10,148 bases of DNA, taken from positions 1 through 10,148 of the forward strand of contig JAKAAM010000032.1 in the NCBI GenBank assembly GCA_021802325.1, read 5' to 3'. This DNA is from Nitrospirota bacterium (GTDB lineage Bacteria > Nitrospirota_A > Leptospirillia > Leptospirillales > Leptospirillaceae). The notes under the pieces were generated by a model. It had not been told where the DNA came from. It saw only the letters and a program-made list of their open reading frames with translations, and did not search any database. Positions 1-6,872 of this stretch are shown piece by piece. A program made the translations under genes and the position numbers. The stretch's first letter is position 1. Every line of letters begins with the position of its first letter.

Positions 1-495
1 CTCATGCATGTCGTGGCAGGAAAAGCCGTCATGCTCCGGGAGGCGATGGATCCCTCATTCCGGGACTACATGGCCCGGGTCGTCGACAATTGCCGGGTCT
101 TGGCCCAGACCCTGACGGACGGAGGCTACCACCTACTGACCGGCGGAACCGACAACCATCTTCTCTTGATTGACCTCAGACCTCAGGGACTCACCGGACG
201 CGACGCCGAGCAGTTCCTGTCCCAGGCCGGCATCTTTGTCAACAAAAACGGAGTCCCCTTCGATGACAAGCCCCCCACTGTCACCAGCGGAATCCGCATC
301 GGAACTCCGGCGGCCACCACTCGGGGCTTAGGGCAAGAAGAAATGCGGCAGGTGGGACTCTGGATTCGGGAAATCCTCGACAGCCGAGGAAAAGCCGAGG
401 TCACACAAAAGATCGCCGCCCAGGTCCGGGAGCTTCTGTCGCGCTTCCCCATCTACGGAGAAATCCGTAGGAGCGGCTCCGCCACCCCCCGATGA
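1..495 (+). CDS. glyA: Serine hydroxymethyltransferase, C-terminal part (5' end outside window)
   Basis: Cytosolic PLP enzyme that interconverts serine plus tetrahydrofolate with glycine plus 5,10-methylenetetrahydrofolate, the main one-carbon source. The reading frame is open from base 1 (codon CTC) and ends at TGA 493-495, giving the last 164 residues. Seen: the LMHV..GKAV start of the C-terminal domain, the GGTDNHLLLIDL strand, and SGIRIGTPAATTRG, whose arginine (fragment residue 99) matches the family's substrate-carboxylate-binding arginine. The family is usually about 415-430 residues, so roughly the first 60 percent, including the PLP lysine, lies upstream. The stop overlaps the nrdR start as ATGA, which suggests translational coupling. 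Identification is secure; the missing part cannot be judged. Confidence 0.95.
   Translation, partial: LMHVVAGKAVMLREAMDPSFRDYMARVVDNCRVLAQTLTDGGYHLLTGGTDNHLLLIDLRPQGLTGRDAEQFLSQAGIFVNKNGVPFDDKPPTVTSGIRIGTPAATTRGLGQEEMRQVGLWIREILDSRGKAEVTQKIAAQVRELLSRFPIYGEIRRSGSATPR
453..480 (+). promoter_or_regulatory. Two adjacent inverted repeats at the glyA-nrdR junction
   Basis: Bases 453-470 form a perfect 7-bp stem (CTACGGA / TCCGTAG) with a GAAA loop of the GNRA type. Bases 470-480 read GGAGCGGCTCC, a 5-bp inverted repeat around one base. Both lie in the last codons of glyA, 11-39 bases before the nrdR ATG. The only Shine-Dalgarno-like GGAG nearby is in the second repeat and is too far upstream (470-473) to act normally. 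There is no T tract, so this is not a standard terminator. Any role in nrdR translation or mRNA stability is inference. Confidence 0.3.
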
Positions 496-962
496 ACTGT
501 CCCTTCTGTCGTATTCCGGATTCCAAGGTCGTCGACTCCCGTCTCACCGCCGATGGCCGTGGCATCCGGCGCCGGAGGGAATGCACCGCCTGCCACGCCC
601 GATTCACCACCTACGAATGGGTTCAGGAATCGGCTCCCGTTGTTGTGAAGAAGGACGGACGTCGGGAGCCCTATGACAGGAACAAGCTGATGGAAGGTCT
701 CAGACGGGCCTTCCAGAAGCGTCCGGTCTCAACAGAAGCCATCACCGCCATCGTCGACGAGATCGAACGGACCCTCTCAGAGATTTCCACTCAGGAAATC
801 CCCTCCCGAAGGATCGGGGAACTCGTCATGGAGCATCTCTCCCGAATCGATCATGTCGCCTACGTTCGCTTTGCCTCCGTCTACAAGAGCTTCCGGGATC
901 CGGAAGAGTTCGCCCTGGAAATCCTCCGGCTCAAGAGTGGTTCCGACACCCGTCCCCTCTGA
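492..962 (+). CDS. nrdR: Transcriptional repressor NrdR
   Basis: Cytosolic zinc-ribbon/ATP-cone repressor that binds NrdR boxes upstream of ribonucleotide reductase genes and senses the ATP/dATP balance. The product is 156 residues, the normal family length. The N-terminal zinc ribbon has cysteines at 3, 6, 31 and 34 (MNCPFC and CTAC) followed by basic DNA-contacting residues (RGIRRRRE). The ATP-cone domain begins near residue 49 (VVVKKDGRREPYDRNKL) and runs to about 139 (HVAYVRFASVYKSF). The ATG at 492 overlaps the glyA stop by four bases and has no clear Shine-Dalgarno sequence, so translation probably depends on coupling to glyA. A glyA-nrdR pairing is common in bacteria. I see no NrdR box in this window, so its targets lie elsewhere. 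Confidence 0.96.
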   Translation: MNCPFCRIPDSKVVDSRLTADGRGIRRRRECTACHARFTTYEWVQESAPVVVKKDGRREPYDRNKLMEGLRRAFQKRPVSTEAITAIVDEIERTLSEISTQEIPSRRIGELVMEHLSRIDHVAYVRFASVYKSFRDPEEFALEILRLKSGSDTRPL

Positions 963-2958
963 CCCTCCCTCCCTTCCGGAAGAGGGCCTTCTGACAGTAC
1001 TCCCCTTCGACGCCATCCCAGAGATTCCCCTTCTCACCTATCGAAATCCCGATCCTTCCACCTGGATTCCTCCCGGAACCCGGGTGGCCGTCCCGCTCGG
1101 GCGTCGAACGGTGGCAGGACTCGTCTGGTCCGTTCCCGCACCCCCCTTCGATGGAACGTTGCGAGACATTGCAGGAGTTCTCGATCCCGCCCCGGTCTTC
1201 CCCTCGCCCCTTCACACCCTTGTCAGCTTTGGGGCCTGGTACTACAAAATCCCTCCGGGACTTCTGGCCAAATCAGCACTTCCCCCTTCCCTCTCCCTTC
1301 CCAAATCCCTCCCGGCTTCCTTCTGGAAGGCGTATGGAGCCCCCCTTGAAGAAGAAAAGCGAGAATGGACTGACCTGCCTCCCCTCTCCCTCGCCCAGTC
1401 TGACGCCTTAAGGGAGTGGGAGGAAAAGAGACACCATCCCTTTGCTCCGTTTCTTCTCCGGGGAGTGACCGGATCGGGGAAAACTCGGCTCTATCAGGAG
1501 ATGGCAAAAACCGCCCTCTCTGAGGGATCCTCCGTCCTTGTCCTGACTCCCGAAATCGGGCTCGTTGCGCCTCTTCTCGAGGCCATGAGAGCCATTTCCC
1601 CCCTGGCGGAGGGCATTCACAGCGCCCAGACAAAGGCCGAACGAACCCGGGCCTTTGCCCGAATCCTTTCCGGACGGGTTCCGGTGGTTGTGGGTCCCCG
1701 TTCTGCCTTATTTTCACCGCTCTCACGGCTGGGACTCATCATTGTCGACGAGGAACACGACCCCTCGTACCAGGCCTATGAAGGGCTCTCCTTCAATGCC
1801 AGGAACCTTGCCATCCGGCGGGCTCAGGACCTTGGCATTCCTGTCGTCCTGGGGTCAGCCACCCCCCTGTCCGACTCCATCTTCCACGTCTCATCGGGTC
1901 GCTACCACGGCCTGAGTCTTCCCGGGAGAATCGGCGGAAGATCTCTCCCCGCCATCCACCTCATTCCTTCCGGATCAGGGAGCTCTCCCCTGCCCGACCC
2001 GGTCCCGGAGCGCATTGCCGCATCCCTTGACCGCGGTGAGCAGTCGGTCATTCTCCTCAACCGGAGAGGCTACGTTCCCACCCTGTTGTGCCGATCCTGC
2101 CATACCACGCTCTCCTGCCCGTCCTGTGCCGTCAGGCTTGTCTTCCATAAGGTTCCTGACCGCAGGATGATTTGCCATTCCTGCGCCTCCTCTTATGCCG
2201 TTCCCTCCCTCTGCCCGACCTGCCTCGGACGGGATCTCGAACTTCGGGGAACCGCCACTCAAAAACTTGAGGAAATTCTGGGAAAACATTTTCCGGGGGC
2301 CAGGATCATTCGTCTCGATGCCGATTCGGCCCAGGATGGTCAGGAACGGCTCGCAGCATTCCGGGAGGGAGAGGGGGACATTCTTGTGGGAACACAGGTG
2401 GTGGCCAAGGGACATGACCTGCCGAAAGTGACCTATGGAGTTGTCCTCGAGACGGACGGGATGCTGGCCTTTCCCGACTACCGGGCCTCGGAGAGGGCCT
2501 TTGGACTTATCCTGCAGCTGGCAGGGAGGGTGGGACGCCATCGGGAGGGAGGGCAGGTGGACATCGTCACGAGAGACCCGGACAACCCCGTTCTTGGATG
2601 GGCTCGGGATTACAACCAGGAGGCCTTTTACAAGGAGACCCTGGACGAGAGAAGACTTCTGGGATATCCTCCGTTTACACGGCTGGCTTCGGTGATCCTC
2701 TCATCCACCCATGAAGCACCCATTCGAGAGGCCCTTGCCGAACGATCTCCCTTCGGAAAATTCCCGGCAGGAAATGGAATCTTTGGGCCCGTTCCGGCGC
2801 TTCCTCCCAAACTCAAGAACCGCTACCGGGCCCAGGTTGTGATCAAGGGGCCCACCATCGGACTCGTACACAATCGTCTTGAACAGGTCAGAAGTTACTA
2901 TCAATCCCGGGGAAAAATTCTCGTGGAATGGCAGATCGATCCCTTCGATCTGGGGTAA
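937..2958 (+). CDS. priA: Primosomal protein N' (replication restart helicase PriA)
   Basis: Superfamily 2 3'-5' DNA helicase that recognises stalled forks and reloads the replisome. Numbered from GTG 937 (673 residues): a 3'-DNA-end-binding domain at about 20-110 (TVLPFDAIPEIPLLTY, PPGTRVAVPLGRRTVAGLV), Walker A GVTGSGKT at 176-183, Walker B DEEH at 271-274, and motif III GSATP. An eight-cysteine zinc-binding segment starts at Cys385 (CRSC, CPSC, CHSC, CPTC). The C-terminal helicase motifs include VGTQVVAKGHDLPKV and QLAGRVGR. The start is uncertain. The frame is open back to ATG 853, but that would overlap nrdR by 110 bases and add non-conserved sequence. GTG 937 overlaps it by 26. CTG 991 has a GGAAGAGG-like site just upstream but is a rare start codon. 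TAA at 2956-2958 faces the M50 gene end to end with 22 bases between. Confidence 0.94.
   Translation: MVPTPVPSDPPSLPEEGLLTVLPFDAIPEIPLLTYRNPDPSTWIPPGTRVAVPLGRRTVAGLVWSVPAPPFDGTLRDIAGVLDPAPVFPSPLHTLVSFGAWYYKIPPGLLAKSALPPSLSLPKSLPASFWKAYGAPLEEEKREWTDLPPLSLAQSDALREWEEKRHHPFAPFLLRGVTGSGKTRLYQEMAKTALSEGSSVLVLTPEIGLVAPLLEAMRAISPLAEGIHSAQTKAERTRAFARILSGRVPVVVGPRSALFSPLSRLGLIIVDEEHDPSYQAYEGLSFNARNLAIRRAQDLGIPVVLGSATPLSDSIFHVSSGRYHGLSLPGRIGGRSLPAIHLIPSGSGSSPLPDPVPERIAASLDRGEQSVILLNRRGYVPTLLCRSCHTTLSCPSCAVRLVFHKVPDRRMICHSCASSYAVPSLCPTCLGRDLELRGTATQKLEEILGKHFPGARIIRLDADSAQDGQERLAAFREGEGDILVGTQVVAKGHDLPKVTYGVVLETDGMLAFPDYRASERAFGLILQLAGRVGRHREGGQVDIVTRDPDNPVLGWARDYNQEAFYKETLDERRLLGYPPFTRLASVILSSTHEAPIREALAERSPFGKFPAGNGIFGPVPALPPKLKNRYRAQVVIKGPTIGLVHNRLEQVRSYYQSRGKILVEWQIDPFDLG
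2932..2952. terminator. Possible bidirectional hairpin at the convergent operon junction
   Basis: CAGATCGA (2932-2939) and TCGATCTG (2945-2952) form a perfect 8-bp inverted repeat with a 5-base loop. It sits in the last codons of priA, just before its stop, and 29 bases beyond the stop of the opposing M50 gene. No T tract follows on either strand, so it is not a classic intrinsic terminator. The placement where the two operons meet is the main reason to consider a terminator or 3'-end stabiliser. Confidence 0.3.
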
Positions 2959-2980
2959 GAAGTCCCTGGGGAAAACATTC

Positions 2981-4249
2981 TTAAGCCGATCCTGACGATT
3001 TCTCCCCTTCCCTGCTCTGTTGTTTCGGGTCTTCGGCCGGCTCCCTGCGAGGAAGGGCGAATTCAGGGGCAATAGCTTCCCCGTCTCCTCTTTTTCGGAG
3101 AACGTGCCCATCAAGGTATCCATCGACGGTCGCGGCCAAATAGAGAGGGGAGGAGCGAAGAAATCCCACCACCCGTCCCCCCCTCAGGACAGGTACTCCT
3201 TCGGGAGCCCTTCCCAGAACTTCAAGGATCTGGCTCGAACCATCCGCCCAGTCGACGGCCGGCCCCGAGGGAAGGTCCTCGAGGTCACCGACACGAACCC
3301 CTTCCCACTGAATGAAGGAGCGGCTTCTCGCCCGGTCCCATGTCAGCTCTCCACGATAGGAGAGGTCCTCCCCGGCCACCGGAAATCTCTCCCCTTTTCC
3401 CTCACCGAACCCCCGAAGAATGACCTCCTGCATCCACATTGCCTCACGGACAAGAAAAGGAACAGGTTCCATCCACGGAGAAAGGCCCTCTACATCGAGA
3501 ATCCCGGCCACCCGATTCCTCCGCCGAAAGTCCAGGAGCATCGTGAGAAGGAGAAACCCCAGAATCAATCCCGCAAATCCCGAGATCAGAAGACCTCGAC
3601 CGATCATCATCAGCCCGGCCAGAGAGACGGCAAAGGCTCCGGCCCACCCCAATCTCTCCGGAAGGCTCCCTTCTCCGGGGCGCTCCAGACCATTCGCCCG
3701 ACAAAAAATCTGGGAAACGGCGATCCCCATATCGAAGGGGAATCCCGGGAAGAGGTTGATCAGAGCCAAACCGGCATTGATGACGGCAAACAGGTGGAGC
3801 AGAAAGGCCACTTGAGGGAAAAAGACCGTCCAGTCTCCTCGACCCGCTCCCAGGATGGAGAGGGAGATCTGCCAGAGGAGAACATTAACGGCGGGCCCTG
3901 CCAAGATGACAGGAATTGAGGCCGGGACAGGCGGACCAAAATCCACGCGATACTCGGGAAAAGCTCCCCAGAAGGAGAGCCTCCGGCCATCGTAGGGAAT
4001 GCCGAGCCAGCGTCCCGCCAGACGATGCCCCATCTCATGAAAGAGAACTGCAAGAAGGCCAAGGAAGACCGATGTCAGCCCGAGCATGAGGGAAGCCATC
4101 CCTCTTCCCCCCCCGGAAAACCCGCCCACCCAAAAAAGAAAAAGCCCAAAGAAGGCCCAGCTCCTATCGAGGCGGACCTTCTCTCCGGAGGAAGCTTCAG
4201 TTTTTTTTCTTTTGCCCGTCCGCAAAAGGGGACGGAAAAGGGCTTTCAC
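2981..4249 (-). CDS. M50-family (site-2-type) zinc metalloprotease with a long C-terminal region
   Basis: Predicted intramembrane zinc protease of 422 residues. HEMGH at 71-75 matches the HExxH zinc-ligand and catalytic motif inside a hydrophobic helix. NLFPGFPFDMG at 165-175 corresponds to the family's second motif (usually N-x-x-P-x-x-P-L-D-G), keeping Asn165 and the zinc-ligand Asp173 but with PFDM in place of PLDG. Hydrophobic segments lie near 31-47, 50-70, 110-135, 142-164 and 204-240. The N terminus is basic. The last ~170 residues are soluble; 332-378 (VDWADGSSQILEVL, VPVLRGGRVVGFL) resembles one degenerate CBS repeat. The start is GTG 4247-4249, overlapping the upstream reductase stop as GTGA, with no Shine-Dalgarno sequence. 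In the family, substrates are often membrane-bound anti-sigma factors or signal-peptide remnants; its substrate here is unknown. It is the last gene of the operon. Confidence 0.85.
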   Translation of the reverse strand: MKALFRPLLRTGKRKKTEASSGEKVRLDRSWAFFGLFLFWVGGFSGGGRGMASLMLGLTSVFLGLLAVLFHEMGHRLAGRWLGIPYDGRRLSFWGAFPEYRVDFGPPVPASIPVILAGPAVNVLLWQISLSILGAGRGDWTVFFPQVAFLLHLFAVINAGLALINLFPGFPFDMGIAVSQIFCRANGLERPGEGSLPERLGWAGAFAVSLAGLMMIGRGLLISGFAGLILGFLLLTMLLDFRRRNRVAGILDVEGLSPWMEPVPFLVREAMWMQEVILRGFGEGKGERFPVAGEDLSYRGELTWDRARSRSFIQWEGVRVGDLEDLPSGPAVDWADGSSQILEVLGRAPEGVPVLRGGRVVGFLRSSPLYLAATVDGYLDGHVLRKRGDGEAIAPEFALPRREPAEDPKQQSREGEKSSGSA

Positions 4250-5490
4250 AGGGCGGGGCCGGACAGGGGAGTCCGGCCGGGAATAAGGAGGGCCAAGGTC
4301 CGGAGGATCATTGCCCGGGAAAAGGATCGATAGTCATGCTTCCCCGTGAGGATCGAAGCATAGAGTGCGAGAAGACCGGGGTGACGACGGGTCACCCGAA
4401 AGAAAAATCCCGGGAAGCGATAGAGAACCTGGGCCAGTCGCGCCCCTTGGGCAAAGTCAGGCCAGAGCGTTCCCTTGACGAACCGGGCATAGGCTTGGGA
4501 GGCGAGGCCAGCGGCGGTCTCGGGGGCGATGTCTTTCCGGGATAGTTCATGGATGAGGGCTTCGGCTCCTCGGGTCGCGGAAAGGATGGCATAATAGATC
4601 CCCTCCCCGAGAAAGGGGTCCAGGATCCCTCCGGCATCGCCCACAAGGAAGAGCCCCGAAATTCGTCCATGTCTTACTGACCGATAGTTCGGAAGGGGCC
4701 ACGTGAGCACTTCGGCTTTTCCCACCGTGGCCTGACGGCTTTCAAGGTAGCGGGCAAACTCTTTCCTTGGATTGGCAAGGGGACCGAGAAACCCCGCCAC
4801 CCCCAGTCCCCAGGAAGAATCCTTTTTGGGAAAGGACCAGGCATATCCTCCGGAGACAAGCCCCAGGTCGATTCCGACATGGCGATCATCGATCGGATTG
4901 CGAAGGTCTCCGAAGGCCTCTGCAGAGGTGAAGGGACGAAGGGAGGGATTCTCGCGAACATGTCGGGACGAATCCGGGTCAAGATCCCGGAGGATTCGGC
5001 TCGTGGCCCCATCCGCGGCAAAGACGGAAAGGGCACGAATAACCCGGTGGTCCGCCACGATCACAAATTCCCGTCCCTCACGACGGGCGCTGACAGTCTC
5101 CACACCAGTCATGACCTGGCCCCCCGCCCGATAGGCGGCATCGAGGAGAGCTGCATCAAACTGGTCACGACGCACCTGATAGGCAATGGGCCGGCCAAAG
5201 TCCTGATTTTGGGAGGGACCACCCCGATATGTCAGGGAGATTCCCGAGGTAATCTGGTGGGGAATCTCATCGAGGAGACCCGGGGGAAGCAGGGGAAGAG
5301 TCCGGGCGGATACTCCTCCTCCGCAGGGTTTGTTCCGGGGAAAATGAGAACGGTCAATTCCGATACAGGAAATTCCTGCAGAAGCCAAAAGACGAAGAGC
5401 CGTGCTCCCTGCCGGGCCAAGACCGACAACAGCCGCATCGACATGGATCTCTTGAGTCCCTTGGACTGGAGTTTCTTGGGCGGCAATCAC
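4246..5490 (-). CDS. Geranylgeranyl-reductase-family FAD-dependent oxidoreductase
   Basis: Flavoprotein of 414 residues from the family that saturates isoprenoid chains (geranylgeranyl groups of chlorophyll or archaeal lipids, menaquinone side chains). Seen: the N-terminal FAD-binding VGLGPAG (GxGxxG at 23-28), Asp46 at the end of the second strand, the family signature FPRNKPCGGG at 50-59, and the second FAD motif GDAGGILDPFLGEGI near residue 300. The C terminus has hydrophobic stretches typical of membrane association. The frame is open upstream well into ccdA, but that part resembles no protein. GTG at 5488-5490 overlaps the ccdA stop as GTGA, and no other start codon lies before the FAD motif. 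Its stop overlaps the M50 start the same way. The substrate is unknown; placement after cytochrome c assembly genes makes a respiratory quinone side chain an attractive inference. Confidence 0.85.
   Translation of the reverse strand: MIAAQETPVQGTQEIHVDAAVVGLGPAGSTALRLLASAGISCIGIDRSHFPRNKPCGGGVSARTLPLLPPGLLDEIPHQITSGISLTYRGGPSQNQDFGRPIAYQVRRDQFDAALLDAAYRAGGQVMTGVETVSARREGREFVIVADHRVIRALSVFAADGATSRILRDLDPDSSRHVRENPSLRPFTSAEAFGDLRNPIDDRHVGIDLGLVSGGYAWSFPKKDSSWGLGVAGFLGPLANPRKEFARYLESRQATVGKAEVLTWPLPNYRSVRHGRISGLFLVGDAGGILDPFLGEGIYYAILSATRGAEALIHELSRKDIAPETAAGLASQAYARFVKGTLWPDFAQGARLAQVLYRFPGFFFRVTRRHPGLLALYASILTGKHDYRSFSRAMILRTLALLIPGRTPLSGPAL
4257..4278 (-). promoter_or_regulatory. GC-rich hairpin immediately before the M50 protease start
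   Basis: GGCCGGAC (4257-4264) and GTCCGGCC (4271-4278) form a perfect 8-bp, GC-rich stem with a 6-base loop. In the mRNA it ends 7 bases before the GTG start of the M50 gene, where a ribosome-binding site would be expected and none is seen. It lies in the last codons of the reductase gene. The likely effect, by inference, is to block independent initiation so that the protease is made only by ribosomes finishing the reductase. Confidence 0.4.
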
Positions 5491-6236
5491 AGATTGGGCG
5501 TCCAGCCGATGTGATGCTGGGTGAGGAATGCCGAGATGATGGTGAAGGCATTGGAGAAGATCAGAACTCCCATGACCACCAGGAAGCCGCCCGAAAGTCG
5601 GGTCAGAAGCGGCATGAACCGATTGAGGGAGCGCATGCTTCCAAGAAAAAGATTGAAGAGGACCGAGGCGAGAATGAAAGGAATCGCCAATCCCAAGGAG
5701 TAGAACGAAAGGAGAACGACCCCCTTGGCGACCGTACCCTGGGAACCGGCATAGAAAAGGATTGCGCCCAAGATCGGCCCAACGCAAGGCGTCCAGCCGG
5801 CTGCAAATCCGATCCCCACGAGGAAGGATCCCGACAGCGTTGCCTTCTTGCCGAGAAAGGGCAGGTGAACCTCTCGATTCAAAAAAGGAATCTTAAGCCA
5901 ACCCGCAATGAAAAGGCCAAAGAAGATAATCAGAATGGCCCCGACCTTCCGGATCACATCCTGGTAGGTCAGAAGGAGCTCTCCCAAAAATGAGGCCGAG
6001 GCCCCGAAACCGATAAAGAGGGTTGAGAACCCAAGGCTAAAGACCAAGGCATGTCGCAGAGACTCACGGAGAATGACCCCTCGGGAAAGGCTCTGGGATC
6101 GTCCCGTCAGCTCCTCAAATGAGAGACCGGTGATATAGGAGACATAAGAGGGAACGATGGGGAGGACGCAGGGAGAGACAAAGGAAACAAGACCTGCCAG
6201 AAAGGCGAGGGTCCAGGAAATCGGCTGGTGAGACAT
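5487..6236 (-). CDS. ccdA: Cytochrome c biogenesis thiol-electron transporter CcdA (DsbD transmembrane family)
   Basis: Inner-membrane protein that carries reducing equivalents from cytosolic thioredoxin to extracytoplasmic thioredoxin-like proteins that keep apocytochrome c cysteines reduced. Numbered from ATG 6236 (249 residues): SFVSPCVLP places Cys23 in the first helix and AAGWTPCVGP places Cys151 in the fourth, the two redox cysteines of CcdA/DsbD proteins. About six hydrophobic helices are visible and the length is normal. ATG at 6234-6236 shares one base with the preceding gene's stop (TGATG) and has AGGA five bases upstream; the adjacent GTG at 6239 is an alternative. The stop overlaps the next gene's GTG. 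Directly upstream are two thioredoxin-like genes, its expected redox partners. Confidence 0.95.
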   Translation of the reverse strand: MSHQPISWTLAFLAGLVSFVSPCVLPIVPSYVSYITGLSFEELTGRSQSLSRGVILRESLRHALVFSLGFSTLFIGFGASASFLGELLLTYQDVIRKVGAILIIFFGLFIAGWLKIPFLNREVHLPFLGKKATLSGSFLVGIGFAAGWTPCVGPILGAILFYAGSQGTVAKGVVLLSFYSLGLAIPFILASVLFNLFLGSMRSLNRFMPLLTRLSGGFLVVMGVLIFSNAFTIISAFLTQHHIGWTPNL

Positions 6237-6871
6237 CACGTTCCTGCCTTTTTTTCAAGAAAGCTTTCAAGATACCGAACAACTTTCGGATTGGTCCAGT
6301 CGACCTGCCCTTCAACTCGGCTCACGATTTTTCCCCGGCTGTCAACGAGAAAACTCTCCGGAAGAGCATGGACATGGAGCCCTGAAGCAAATCTCATGGT
6401 CGGATCGAGTCGGAGAAGATACCTCTTTCCGTACCTTCGTCTGATCTTGTCAAGAACGGAAAGGTTGGCCTTCCCTTCCACAACCCCCGCCACGGCAAGT
6501 CGCCCCCCCATTTTCCGCGAAAGCGACACCAGAGAAGGAATCTCTCGAAGGCAGGGACGGCACCATGTCGCCATAAGGCTGACAAGAAGAAATGGATGGC
6601 CGACAAGACTTTCCACCGGGACTGGATTTCCGGAGAGGTCCAGGAGATTGACAGACGGAATTGTTGGTCGGCTCGACGCCATTGAGTCGGGAAGAACCAA
6701 TGATTTCCCAATCTCTCGAAACGAAATCACCCCTACCCAAGGGATGTTAAAAAAAACGGAAGAACCCGACCCTGCCGAAAAGGAAGGGGGAAGCATCAGG
6801 AAAAAAAACAGAAAGAGACCTGAAATCCAACGCCCCACTCCAGAGATTCCGGAGGGGGAAAGGAACGTCAT
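6236..6871 (-). CDS. Exported TlpA/ResA-like thioredoxin-fold protein (second of a tandem pair)
   Basis: Predicted extracytoplasmic thiol-disulfide protein of 211 residues. Residues 16-33 form a hydrophobic signal sequence or anchor (ISGLFLFFFLMLPPSFSA). WCRPC at 103-107 is the redox active site and Pro171 in ALPESF is the expected cis-proline. A region of about 60 residues rich in Ser and Pro precedes the fold. It probably hands electrons from CcdA to apocytochrome c or to its ResA-like neighbour. ATG 6871 is chosen over in-frame starts up to 6952 because it follows GGAGGAG by four bases and starts one base after the previous stop; earlier starts overlap the neighbour. Two eight-base T runs (sense strand) lie in its 5' third, at 6801-6808 and 6749-6756. 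Gene name uncertain. Confidence 0.85.
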   Translation of the reverse strand: MTFLSPSGISGVGRWISGLFLFFFLMLPPSFSAGSGSSVFFNIPWVGVISFREIGKSLVLPDSMASSRPTIPSVNLLDLSGNPVPVESLVGHPFLLVSLMATWCRPCLREIPSLVSLSRKMGGRLAVAGVVEGKANLSVLDKIRRRYGKRYLLRLDPTMRFASGLHVHALPESFLVDSRGKIVSRVEGQVDWTNPKVVRYLESFLEKKAGT

Positions 6872-6872
6872 C

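Noticed and set aside
3020..3919. A 299-codon + strand frame opposite the M50 gene
   Set aside because: It is antisense to a protein with clear M50 motifs; the sequence is low-complexity (Pro, Arg, Lys, Gln) with no domain or good ribosome-binding site.
4193..4210. Programmed -1 frameshift at the A8 run near codons 14-17 of the M50 gene
   Set aside because: A -1 shift meets a TGA at once, giving only a ~17-residue peptide, and no downstream stimulator is evident.
5491..5787. A possible 99-residue N-terminal extension of the reductase
   Set aside because: It is ccdA sequence read in another frame and resembles no protein; the GTG at 5490 overlapping the ccdA stop explains the start better.
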